This document shows, one piece after another, positions 1 through 6,760 of a DNA stretch of 48,563 nucleotides. The DNA comes from JAMXLO01 sp035569235 (GTDB taxonomy: Bacteria > Pseudomonadota > Alphaproteobacteria > Acetobacterales > Acetobacteraceae). How positions within the stretch are numbered: the first letter of the stretch is position 1; each line of letters starts with the position of its first letter. The position numbers and the translations under genes were made by a program. The notes under the pieces are model-generated. The model was not told where the DNA came from and searched no databases. It was given only the letters and a program-made list of their open reading frames with translations. The stretch is taken from the NCBI GenBank assembly GCA_035569235.1, contig DATMND010000412.1:1-48563 (forward strand), read 5' to 3'.

Positions 1-738
1 CTCCTCGTCGGTCTCGGTGTACTGCCGGATCAGCTGGCCGGTGAGATCCTCCGGCCCCCAGCGCGTCATCACGACCAGAATTGCCGCGCCCGGCTGGAGG
101 CGCTGGCGCGGCCCGGCCAGATACCAGCTCCAGGTCTTGGCGAACTCATGGCGCGCGTTCTTGAGGACGTCCTGCTCCGAATGGGGATCGTCGATCACGA
201 CCAGATCGCCGCCCTTACCGGCAGCGCCGCCGGTCTTCCCAATCGCGAAGTACTCGCCGCCCTGCTTGGTGCTCCAGCGGTGGGCCGCGCGCGAGTCCTG
301 GCGCAGGATCACGCCGGGGAAGATCTCCTGGTACTCCTCGGTGCGCACGAGGTTGCGCAGGTCGCGCCCGAAGTCGCCACTGAGCGAGGCCGAGTGAGAG
401 GCCTCGAAGATCTTCCGTTCCGGGTGGCGGCCCAGATACCATGCCGGAAACAGGATGCTCGTGAAGCGGCTCTTGGTCGAGCGCGGCGGCATGTTGATGA
501 TGCAGCGCTTCAGCTCGCCGCGCTCGATGCGCTCGAAGGCCTCCGCCATGACGTCGTGGTGGCGGCCATGGACGTACTGCGGCCAGACGCGGCGCACGAA
601 GGAGAGGAAGTTCTCGCGCGACTCGACCACCGGATCGCCGCCCCGCAGCCGCACCAGCTGCTCGCGCACGGCGTTCTGCACGTTCGCCGGGAGGAACGCG
701 AAATTCTTTTCGAAGTAATCGAGGTCGGGCGCGGCCAT
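1..738 (-). CDS. terL: Phage terminase large subunit, 3' end cut by the window edge
   Basis: This is the ATPase motor that pumps DNA into the prohead. The 246 codons present read without interruption from the ATG at 738 to the window edge, so the C-terminal nuclease half is missing. A Walker A-like loop, PPRSTKSR, lies at residues 84-91. A Walker B, LVVIDDP, lies at 179-185 and is followed by HSEQD. A VVMTRW coupling motif lies at 222-227. All three are in the order and spacing of phage terminase ATPases. The Walker A loop has Thr where many relatives have Gly. The gene starts 4 bases after the collagen-like gene ends, so it is the distal gene of the left minus block. Joining the reading frame to the other window end gives an unrelated Pro-rich sequence, so the window is not a simple closed circle. 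Confidence 0.93.
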   Translation of the reverse strand, partial: MAAPDLDYFEKNFAFLPANVQNAVREQLVRLRGGDPVVESRENFLSFVRRVWPQYVHGRHHDVMAEAFERIERGELKRCIINMPPRSTKSRFTSILFPAWYLGRHPERKIFEASHSASLSGDFGRDLRNLVRTEEYQEIFPGVILRQDSRAAHRWSTKQGGEYFAIGKTGGAAGKGGDLVVIDDPHSEQDVLKNARHEFAKTWSWYLAGPRQRLQPGAAILVVMTRWGPEDLTGQLIRQYTETDEE

Positions 739-742
739 GGGG

Positions 743-1045
743 CTAGCCCATCTTGCTCTCGAGGGCCGCGATGCGCTGCTCGAGCTGCTGGAGCACCGCG
801 AGGTAGCTCGGCCCGGGTGGTCCGGGCGGCCCTTGCGGGCCGGGGACGCCCTGATTGCCGGGGATGCCCTGCGGCCCGGCAGGCCCCATCGGGCCGACGC
901 CCAGCGGTCCTATCGGCCCGGTCGGCCCGGGGACGCCCTGCGGTCCCTGTGGCCCTACGGGGCCGGGGATCGGGATGCCCGGCGCGAGCGCGGCGGTAAA
1001 GCCGGAGACGCCCGGCAGGCTGGCGGTGAAGCTCGCTTGGCTCAT
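743..1045 (-). CDS. Collagen-like repeat protein with C-terminal coiled coil
   Basis: This 100-aa protein has an N-terminal part of about 28 residues, then roughly 16-17 consecutive Gly-X-Y triplets rich in proline (GPQGPQGVPGPTGPIGP type). A short heptad-like tail (LQQLEQRIAALESK) could trimerise the collagen helix. Phage collagen-like segments usually form thin fibres or spacers on virions. I chose the ATG at 1045 because GAGGAGG lies 5 bases upstream and its first bases overlap the upstream stop as ATGA. A longer reading frame starts upstream but runs through another gene. It sits between a small virion-type protein and terminase. The fibre role is inferred. Confidence 0.85.
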   Translation of the reverse strand: MSQASFTASLPGVSGFTAALAPGIPIPGPVGPQGPQGVPGPTGPIGPLGVGPMGPAGPQGIPGNQGVPGPQGPPGPPGPSYLAVLQQLEQRIAALESKMG

Positions 1046-1449
1046 CGATTCCTCCTCAGCGCGTCGGCCTCGGCCAGCTGCCGCGCATCGACCGGCGATA
1101 TGGGGGTTTGCACGATGCGCGTCACCTCGAAGAGGATCTGCACCGCACCGCCGAGCAGCGTGCTGACGATGCCAGCGGGTGAGACGACCTGCAAGTCCCA
1201 CAGGTAGGCGCTCTGCCTCAGGAGCGTGGTCTGGTCGCTGGTGAGCGAGAGCGAGATCAGGTTGGGCAGGACGACGGCGCAGGTGAACTCCGCCGCGACG
1301 AACCACGACTGGTCCGCGATCCCCTCGCGCATCTGCGCCTTGGCCGTGTAGCCGGTCAAATCGGCTGGGGTGCGGTCGGGGTTAGAGACCGTGACCATGG
1401 CGGCCCAGTTGTCGCCCTGGAAGACGGTGATGTCCTGTTGCTTCGCCAT
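1042..1449 (-). CDS. Small phage protein, probably virion-associated
   Basis: This 135-aa protein is beta-rich. It has an N-terminal ITVFQGDNWAAMVTV strand and a DLTGYTAKAQMREG segment, a pattern often seen in small virion or tail accessory proteins. No catalytic motif is visible. The start at 1449 is the first ATG after the divergent control region. The stop overlaps the start of the collagen-like gene (ATGA), so the two are translationally coupled. A role beside the collagen-like fibre is inferred from position only. Confidence 0.7.
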   Translation of the reverse strand: MAKQQDITVFQGDNWAAMVTVSNPDRTPADLTGYTAKAQMREGIADQSWFVAAEFTCAVVLPNLISLSLTSDQTTLLRQSAYLWDLQVVSPAGIVSTLLGGAVQILFEVTRIVQTPISPVDARQLAEADALRRNR

Positions 1450-1453
1450 GCAT

Positions 1454-1481
1454 GCAGGTTATCGCAAAATACAGTACCTGG
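1454..1481. promoter_or_regulatory. Operator copy A of the GCAGGT-N16-ACCTGC motif
   Basis: GCAGGT at 1454-1459 and ACCTGG at 1476-1481 form an inverted repeat with a 16-base spacer. It lies in the 69-base gap between the divergent genes starting at 1449 (minus) and 1519 (plus). The same arrangement recurs at 2708, 16592, 41028 and 41624, always outside genes. It is inferred to be a regulator-binding site controlling one or both genes. Confidence 0.65.
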
Positions 1482-1491
1482 AAGAAAAGTC

Positions 1492-1508
1492 TTTTCCCAG
1501 CGGGAAAA
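1492..1508. promoter_or_regulatory. Perfect palindrome TTTTCCC-AGC-GGGAAAA, candidate autoregulatory operator
   Basis: Seven-base arms with a 3-base centre lie 10 bases before the start codon at 1519. They overlap a second inverted repeat, GAAAAG-T-CTTTTC (1484-1496). An AT-rich box, TATAAA, directly precedes the ATG and may act as a -10. A palindrome this close to a ribbon-helix-helix-like gene suggests autoregulation, which is inference. Confidence 0.5.
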
Positions 1509-1518
1509 CAAATATAAA

Positions 1519-1827
1519 ATGAAAGCCATCATGCAGGGACGTCCACAGCTGTTCCGTTCCTCCAAGCAGATCAGTGTGCTGGTGTCGGGGGACGATTATC
1601 GGGCATTGACCGTGCTTCTCGAGAGGGCGCGAGTGGAACGTCCCGGCTACTCTTACGGCGATCTGTTGCGCGCCTTCATCCGGCAGCGCCTCGATCAGGA
1701 GGAAGACCTGAAGCCCGTGCGCAAGCTCAGCCCCATGCAGGACCGCATCCGGCGGCTGCACGCCATTGCGCGTTCGGCGGTGCGCCTCGCCCATGAACTC
1801 GACAAGCAGAAGGGGCAGGCCGCCTAG
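1519..1827 (+). CDS. Putative ribbon-helix-helix-like regulator
   Basis: This 102-aa protein is basic. After a short tail it has a beta-strand KQISVLVSGDD (about residues 15-25), then a helix (YRALTVLLERARVER), a turn (PGYSY) and a second helix (GDLLRAFIRQRLDQEED). This strand-helix-helix order fits Arc/MetJ-type DNA-binding proteins. A basic helical C-terminus follows. The ATG at 1519 was preferred over an upstream in-frame start because the upstream codons run through the palindrome and operator. MQGR at 1531 is an alternative start. It is one of only two plus-strand genes in the left block, with its own terminator at 1974. It is a candidate for binding the 1492 palindrome or the phage-wide operator. 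The DNA-binding role is inferred from the fold pattern only. Confidence 0.65.
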   Translation: MKAIMQGRPQLFRSSKQISVLVSGDDYRALTVLLERARVERPGYSYGDLLRAFIRQRLDQEEDLKPVRKLSPMQDRIRRLHAIARSAVRLAHELDKQKGQAA

Positions 1828-1955
1828 CGCGGCTGGGGACCGCGCGGGACGGGGCCATTCTGTGGAAGCGGCTGCGGAGGCGGTGCGCTGGGGGCACCTT
1901 GCGTCTGCTGGCCGGGCTGTTGTTGTTGCTGTGCGTAATTGCCCAGAGGAGGCAT
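1824..1955 (-). CDS. 43-aa Pro/Gln-rich small protein
   Basis: A short reading frame starts at an ATG (1955) preceded by AAGGAGA about 8 bases upstream, one of the best ribosome-binding sites in this region. The peptide starts MPPLGNYAQQQQQPGQQ and ends in a Pro-rich tail (PVPRGPQPR). Its stop overlaps the stop of the convergent regulator gene by 2-3 bases. The next minus-strand gene upstream is also Pro-rich, so it may be a satellite virion peptide. Function unknown. The ribosome-binding site and tight packing argue that it is real. Confidence 0.6.
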   Translation of the reverse strand: MPPLGNYAQQQQQPGQQTQGAPSAPPPQPLPQNGPVPRGPQPR

Positions 1956-1973
1956 TGTTCGTTCTCCTTGTCA

Positions 1974-2014
1974 GGGGGTAGCTCACCGGGTGAGCCACCC
2001 CCTATTTTTTTTTT
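1974..2014 (+). terminator. Rho-independent terminator for the 1519 gene
   Basis: GGGGGT-A-GCTCACC pairs with GGTGAGC-C-ACCCCC (about 13 paired bases, A-C mismatch, tiny loop) and is followed on the plus strand by a TATTTTTTTTTT run. On the minus strand no U-run follows, so it acts on plus-strand transcription. It ends inside the stop codon region of the convergent gene 2013-2618. Confidence 0.85.
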
Positions 2015-2618
2015 ACTTGGGTTGAGGGACCGGCGGCAGGCCCTGGTCGGGGCGTCCCGGCGGAAGCTGCGGAGGCCACGTATCCGTGCCCTGAACCACC
2101 AGCCAGCGATAGCCCACGCCCACGATCCAAACCAGGATGAGGCACTTGCCCGCGATTCCGGTGCCCGGGGGCAAGGGCGGCCAGACGGTGGCTGGCGGCA
2201 TGGGCAATGTGTTGTCCACTTCCGGCGGCGCACCCGGCAGCCCCTGATCGGGCGCAGGCGGCGTCCCAGGCAGGCCCTGGCTGGGCAGCCCAGGCGCTAC
2301 CGGCAGGCCCTGGCTGGGGTGTCCAGGCGCACCCGGAAGCCCCTGGCTGGGATGTCCTCCGCCCGGCGACAGGGGCGGGCGATGGCCGGGATGCGGCGGA
2401 TGAATCACGATGGGATGTGAGGGGACGGTGGGCCGTTGCGGTGGCCAAGTGCCTACCGGGGGCTCAAATCCAGGCGGCAGCGGCGGCAGCGAGTCTGGCG
2501 GCCAGATGCCAGGGGGCGTGGGCAAGCCCTGGTCGGGCGCACCGGGGACACCCGGCGGCAGACCCTGATCCGGGTGGCCGGAACCAACCGGCGTGATGTA
2601 GCAAAGTTGTCCGTTCAT
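2013..2618 (-). CDS. Proline-rich repeat phage protein (PDQGLPG/PSQGLPG repeats)
   Basis: This 201-aa protein opens with MNGQLCYITPVGSGHPDQGL and contains about eight copies of a GHPSQGLPGAP / PDQGLPP-like unit, plus WPP motifs. Near the end is one hydrophobic segment, GKCLILVWIVGVGYRWLVV (about residues 158-176), that could sit in a membrane or a protein core. Start at 2618 is supported by AGAAAGGA upstream. Proteins of this repeat type occur in many phages and have no agreed function. The plus-strand terminator overlaps its stop. Its promoter region contains a half-site of the phage operator (CAGGTT near 2644). Confidence 0.8.
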   Translation of the reverse strand: MNGQLCYITPVGSGHPDQGLPPGVPGAPDQGLPTPPGIWPPDSLPPLPPGFEPPVGTWPPQRPTVPSHPIVIHPPHPGHRPPLSPGGGHPSQGLPGAPGHPSQGLPVAPGLPSQGLPGTPPAPDQGLPGAPPEVDNTLPMPPATVWPPLPPGTGIAGKCLILVWIVGVGYRWLVVQGTDTWPPQLPPGRPDQGLPPVPQPK

Positions 2619-2707
2619 TTTACGTAAATCCTTTCTAATGTTTCAGGTTGCGCGTATCCCATCAGGGGTGCACGGCCTTTCGCGGTTCATGGTAGCGCAT
2701 TTCCATT

Positions 2708-2735
2708 GCAGGTTTGTGTTTTTCGTGAAACCTGC
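2708..2735. promoter_or_regulatory. Operator copy B, perfect GCAGGT-N16-ACCTGC
   Basis: The arms extend to GCAGGTTT (2708-2715) and AAACCTGC (2728-2735), eight bases each with 12 between, an exact inverted repeat. The left arm contains the full half-site ATTGCAGGTTT (2705-2715). The right arm ends one base before the parS site at 2736, so a protein on one site would contact or exclude a protein on the other. Confidence 0.75.
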
Positions 2736-2751
2736 TGTTTCACGTGAAACA
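2736..2751. promoter_or_regulatory. parS: Perfect 16-bp parS-type site TGTTTCACGTGAAACA
   Basis: The sequence is a fully symmetric palindrome identical to the consensus bacterial chromosomal parS bound by ParB/Spo0J. A second element at 2717-2732 (TGTTTTTCGTGAAACC) matches 13 of 16 positions, starting 19 bases upstream. No ParA or ParB gene is visible in the window, so host ParB is the expected ligand. That the site is used is inference; the sequence match is exact. Confidence 0.8.
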
Positions 2752-2809
2752 CTTCCGGTTTCACCCCAGGCGGGCATCCGGGGCCAGGGTAAGACCGTCT
2801 GTTGACGGT

Positions 2810-2965
2810 ATGAAGGATTTCAGTAACAGCTGGCTGGGCATCATCGTCGGGGTGGTGGGCTCGGCGATTGTCGGGCATTATTTCGGCTTCCTGGGCTGGC
2901 TGCTCTTCTTTGTGGCCATCGTGCTATTTGTGCTCAAGCATTCCAAGGATGCCGGGCAGGTGTAG
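2810..2965 (+). CDS. Small membrane protein, 51 aa
   Basis: The peptide starts MKDFSNSWLG and has two hydrophobic stretches, IIVGVVGSAIVGHYFGF and LGWLLFFVAIVLFVL (about residues 10-44), then a basic tail (KHSKDAGQV). It could be a holin-like or superinfection-type protein, but no family is recognised. No strong ribosome-binding site precedes the ATG; a GTG 22 codons upstream would add a basic leader but runs through the parS site. Its 3' end overlaps the convergent gene 2924-4246 by 42 bases. It lies directly downstream of parS and operator B. Moderate confidence that it is expressed. Confidence 0.5.
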   Translation: MKDFSNSWLGIIVGVVGSAIVGHYFGFLGWLLFFVAIVLFVLKHSKDAGQV

Positions 2966-4246
2966 GCGCTCGCGCTGGATGCGCGCCAGCTCGGGATTCA
3001 CCATGCCGCCCTTGGCCCGGTCGAAAGCCGAGCGCTCCCCCATCGACTGCTGCTTGAGCTGCGACTGATACAGCGTGTTCAGCGCGGGTACGAGGTCCCT
3101 GGCGACACCAGCCACCGCAGCCGCGTTACTCTCCGGGCCGATCCTGGCGAGCATCTGCTGACCCGCCTCGCTTTTCAAGAGCTGTGGGAGATATTTGATG
3201 GCGGCAGTAGCCACCAGTCCCCCGCCTATGCTTCCCGCAAGGTGGTGAGTCAACAGATTGATCGCTTCATAAGTGAGTGCACCACCGCTAAGCGGGTTCT
3301 GTAGGACCGTGCGAATGTTCTGCGCGAGCTTGCTGCCAGCTGGCGGCGGTGCTGCAGCAGGCGGTGCGGGTGGCGGCGGTGGCGCTGCTGCGGGCTTGGG
3401 CTGCGGCTTGGGCTTGGGCGGCGGCGGTGGGGTAGACGCCTCAACCCCTGGCTCCTTGACCCCCCACTCCTCCCGCAGCTGCTGCGCCGCCGTTTTGGCC
3501 TGCGGCGGCTGCGGCGACTTGTAGCCGCCCGGCTGCTCGTGGAACGTCCCCGTCGATGGATCGAAGGGGACCTCCTCATTCGCGAAGGTGACCGTCTTGG
3601 GATCGAAAGCTGGCGGCTCAGGCGGAGCCGGAGGGGGTTTGGTGATCAGGCGGTTGATCGTACCCGAGGCGATCCTGCTCGGAACGTACAGCGGGTTGGT
3701 TACCTCGCCTGCCGTAGTCAGTTCCCGGCCCAGCGTGCTGGCTGCTTCGACACCGGAGAGCGCGCCCGCGCCGCGCAGTACGCCGCCCGCGCCGCTCAAG
3801 GCCGCCGAGAAGTCCATCAGCATCCCCGCCGGATCGTGATACAGCGCGTTCTTGATTTCATCCACGCCGCCCCAGCGGTTCTTCGCGTAGTCCACGAAGT
3901 GGCGCGCAACCTGATCCGCCTCGTTGTCCGGCATGTCCATGCCTGCGCCGCGCGCCGCCGCCCGGAGCGTGCCCGCGACCAGCTTGCCCGCGTTCCAGGC
4001 GGTGTCGATGGGATGGATCACCGCGTGCGTGAGACTCGAAGCCGCGCGGTAGATCGAGTGCGGTGCCTGATTGAGCAGGAAGTCGGTGGCCGATGGCGGC
4101 GGAGGTCCCTGGGGTTTGTCCTCCGGCACATCGACCCAGCCGGTGTCCGCACTCGCTGGAGCTGCCGCCGGAGCTGCCGCCGCTGGCGCGGTCGCAGGGA
4201 CGTCGATCCAGCCCTCGTTCGGATCGGTTACTGCAGGATCTGCCAT
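2924..4246 (-). CDS. Putative internal virion protein, Pro/Ala-rich, 440 aa
   Basis: Two copies of a GWIDVP/GWVDVP motif lie in the first 45 residues, separated by Ala/Pro linker. A helical domain at about 55-210 follows, then a long Pro-rich linker (APPPPPAPPAAAPPP) around 265-310. The C-terminal helical domain contains hydrophobic Gly/Ala helices (LLTHHLAGSIGGGLVATAAI) that could cross a membrane. This resembles phage proteins ejected with DNA. It overlaps the end of the preceding 843-aa gene by 19 bases and is the last of four adjacent large minus-strand genes. The ejection role is inferred. Confidence 0.7.
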   Translation of the reverse strand: MADPAVTDPNEGWIDVPATAPAAAAPAAAPASADTGWVDVPEDKPQGPPPPSATDFLLNQAPHSIYRAASSLTHAVIHPIDTAWNAGKLVAGTLRAAARGAGMDMPDNEADQVARHFVDYAKNRWGGVDEIKNALYHDPAGMLMDFSAALSGAGGVLRGAGALSGVEAASTLGRELTTAGEVTNPLYVPSRIASGTINRLITKPPPAPPEPPAFDPKTVTFANEEVPFDPSTGTFHEQPGGYKSPQPPQAKTAAQQLREEWGVKEPGVEASTPPPPPKPKPQPKPAAAPPPPPAPPAAAPPPAGSKLAQNIRTVLQNPLSGGALTYEAINLLTHHLAGSIGGGLVATAAIKYLPQLLKSEAGQQMLARIGPESNAAAVAGVARDLVPALNTLYQSQLKQQSMGERSAFDRAKGGMVNPELARIQRERLHLPGILGMLEHK

Positions 4247-6759
4247 GTGTCGCTTCCCGGCTTCTTATAGCGCCATTGCTGCCGCGTTGGGTTCCACTGC
4301 GCGGCGGCACCCGCCGGAATCCCGGCAGGTCGCGGCGGCGCATTACCGGCGGTTGGTCCCGCGCCCCCTGCTCCTCCGCCCGGCTTCACCAGATACTGCG
4401 AGTCGGGGCTGACGCCCGCAGGCGCGATGGAGTTCCACGAGTTTCTGCGGAGCTGGACGTTTTTTTCAAGCTGGCCGAGGGCACCCATGAACTGCTCCGG
4501 GTTCCAGTCGGCCTGCAGGCTCTCTCCCGCCAGCCGCAGGCTATCGTCGGTGGAGTTGTTGCCGCCCTTGTACATCGTGCCAACCTCGGAAGTCATGTGG
4601 GAAAGCTGCGAGAGCAACAGCCGCGCCTTGACCCCTTGTTCGCCGGGCAGGTTGGTAGCAGCCACCAGAGCCGCTTTGTTGTACTCTTTGAATCCCGTCG
4701 GCAGTCCGGTGGCCTGCCAGTCCTTGTACAGCTGGCGCATGTAAGGGATGCTCTCGGCGACAAACTGAGTGGACTGACGCATCTGGATCTGTTTTGCACC
4801 GTTGAGCGTGGTGTAATACTTCTGCAGGTTCTGCCAGTCGCGCATCGCAGTCGTGAGGTCGTAGCCGTTCTTGTTCAGGATGGCGCGCACCTGACCGCCG
4901 TAGCGGTACAGGCCCTTCATGTCGGGCGGCGAGGTGCCCTCCATGATGCCCTTGGCGATTTCCTGCGCGGCCTCCTTGATGCTGGGATCGACCAGCGAGG
5001 CGCGGTAATCCTTGAAGGCCTGCTGACGCTGCGTGCCGGTCATTTTATCGACGGAGGTGCCGTTCTCCTCCGCCCAGCCGGGCAGGAAGTCTTTCTCGAA
5101 CATCCCGGTCAGCTGCTGCCCCTTGGGGGCCTGGGTAGCCTGATTCTGGCTGATCCATACGCCGAAGCCGGGGTGGCCCGGATCGGGCACGCCGATCATG
5201 CCCGGCCCCGGAGCCTGACTCGGGTCGATTGATCCGTAGGTGGCACCGGGCATCTTCACGAAGTCTTCGAACTTGGCCGCGCCACCAGGAGTCTTGCTCT
5301 GCTGCCCGAGCAGCGTAACCAGATCGCGGCCCATGCGCTCGCGCTCCGTCCCGCCGATGTTCTGGATCGCATCGATGTGCTGCTGCAGCGCCTCTGCCTG
5401 CGTCAGCGCCCGGTCCTGCTGCTGATCGCGCGCCTGCCACGCCTGCCCGACGCCTTGCGCGAACATGAGCGGCAGGGACAGTTGATGCGAGGCTCCCATG
5501 CCTGCGCCGATGTTGGCCAGGAACTCCCAAGGGCTCGGGTTGCGGTAGCGGTTGATGGTGTCCTGCTGCAGGCCCTGGAGCTGCGCGACGGTGGCCGCGC
5601 GCTGCGCCTCGAGCTGCTGCTGGCGCTCGGGCGAGCCGCCGAAGATGGTGTAGTACAGCTGGCGCTGCTTGTCGATGTTGGCGGGATTGTAGGGATCGAA
5701 TTCCCGGGCCGACGGCATGACATAGGACGGGGCCGCTGGCTTGGCGGGCGGCGCGGGCGGAGCCGCTGCCTCTCCATCTCCGTCTTCTCCGTCGGTTTCT
5801 TCTTCCACCGCAGGCGGCAGCTTAGGCACCGGCTTCTCGGTCGGCGTGTCGGCGGAGCCCTGCACCGGCCCGGTGGCCGGTCCCTGGTCTGCCTGCGAGG
5901 CCGCGAGCACCGGCGGCTTCGGCGCGGCCTGCGCGCCGCCCTCTTGCATGAGCGCGTCGGGATCGTAGCCGGTCTGCTTTTTGAGGTAGTTGATGTAGTT
6001 CGCCGGGTTGTTGTTGTCGCTCGCCGGAGCCCAGCCCGGATACACGCCTTCTTTGCCGCCGATCATTTCGCTCAAGGTCAGGCCGCGTTTGAGGTTGGTG
6101 CGGATCTGATCCTTCATCGCCGTGAGGCCGGTGTTCCAGTCGTTGAAGCGCGCAAAGCCGAGCGCGTCCTTGCCGATGGAACCCTTCTGCCCGACGTACT
6201 TCAGGTGGCCCGGGTTATTGGCGTGGTAGCCGGGAGAGTCGGGCTTGCGCGAGCCTTCGAACTGGATCATGGCCTCGGCCAGATCGTCGACGTTCACCGG
6301 CTGCATGGCGCGGTCGGCGGAGCCCTGCGCCTGCACCTGCGGCTGATCAGGTTGATCCTCACCCTCACCGTCATCCTCGTAGAGGTCGCCATCCGCCATC
6401 TGGATCACGCCGCCGCGCGCGAAGCCCATCTGCTGCGGCGGTGCCGCGCCCGGCATGCCGGGAGGACCTTGCTGCGGAGGACCTTGCCCTGCTTTGGGCG
6501 GCGTCATGCCCGCCGGTGGCGGCGGCCCGTCCTGCGACGGCTGGCCCGCCATCATGTTGCGCACCACGTCGTCCATCACCGTGCCGCTCTGGCCCTGGCT
6601 CTGCTGCTTCTGCGCGGCCTGCCGCATGAGCTGGCGGCGCTGCGCCTCGGCGAGCACGAGGTAGCTGGGCACGACGCCGCTCGGCTGCATCAGCTCGTGC
6701 TGCAGGACCTGATCGGGCAGACCGCGCAGGTCGCTCGTCATCTGGCTGATGTCCGGCAT
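4228..6759 (-). CDS. Large virion protein with lysozyme/transglycosylase-like domain, 843 aa
   Basis: The N-terminus is helical, then comes a Pro/Gly linker and the motif GFARGGVIQMADGD (about 112-125). At about residues 155-270 is a domain with FEGSRK, NNPGHLKYVGQKG, DALGFARFNDWNTGLTAM, LTLSEMIGG and WAPASDNNNPANYI. That order matches the murein-cleaving domain built into some phage structural proteins. The remaining 550 residues are mainly helical and Gln-rich. Such domains locally open peptidoglycan during DNA entry. It starts one base after the stop of the upstream 718-aa gene. Enzyme activity is inferred from the domain pattern. Confidence 0.75.
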   Translation of the reverse strand: MPDISQMTSDLRGLPDQVLQHELMQPSGVVPSYLVLAEAQRRQLMRQAAQKQQSQGQSGTVMDDVVRNMMAGQPSQDGPPPPAGMTPPKAGQGPPQQGPPGMPGAAPPQQMGFARGGVIQMADGDLYEDDGEGEDQPDQPQVQAQGSADRAMQPVNVDDLAEAMIQFEGSRKPDSPGYHANNPGHLKYVGQKGSIGKDALGFARFNDWNTGLTAMKDQIRTNLKRGLTLSEMIGGKEGVYPGWAPASDNNNPANYINYLKKQTGYDPDALMQEGGAQAAPKPPVLAASQADQGPATGPVQGSADTPTEKPVPKLPPAVEEETDGEDGDGEAAAPPAPPAKPAAPSYVMPSAREFDPYNPANIDKQRQLYYTIFGGSPERQQQLEAQRAATVAQLQGLQQDTINRYRNPSPWEFLANIGAGMGASHQLSLPLMFAQGVGQAWQARDQQQDRALTQAEALQQHIDAIQNIGGTERERMGRDLVTLLGQQSKTPGGAAKFEDFVKMPGATYGSIDPSQAPGPGMIGVPDPGHPGFGVWISQNQATQAPKGQQLTGMFEKDFLPGWAEENGTSVDKMTGTQRQQAFKDYRASLVDPSIKEAAQEIAKGIMEGTSPPDMKGLYRYGGQVRAILNKNGYDLTTAMRDWQNLQKYYTTLNGAKQIQMRQSTQFVAESIPYMRQLYKDWQATGLPTGFKEYNKAALVAATNLPGEQGVKARLLLSQLSHMTSEVGTMYKGGNNSTDDSLRLAGESLQADWNPEQFMGALGQLEKNVQLRRNSWNSIAPAGVSPDSQYLVKPGGGAGGAGPTAGNAPPRPAGIPAGAAAQWNPTRQQWRYKKPGSDTWQILQ

Positions 6760-6760
6760 A

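Larger units (their letters stand above)
2619..2809. other. Gene-free control region with parS, operator B and half-sites
   Basis: This 191-base gap lies between the minus gene starting at 2618 and the plus gene starting at 2810. It holds an operator half-site at about 2643-2649, the complete operator copy at 2708-2735, a degenerate parS at 2717-2732, a perfect parS at 2736-2751, and a further GTTTCAC half-element at 2757-2763. A small stem, ACCGTC-TGTT-GACGGT, lies just before the ATG at 2810. No convincing -35/-10 pair is visible. Confidence 0.7.
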
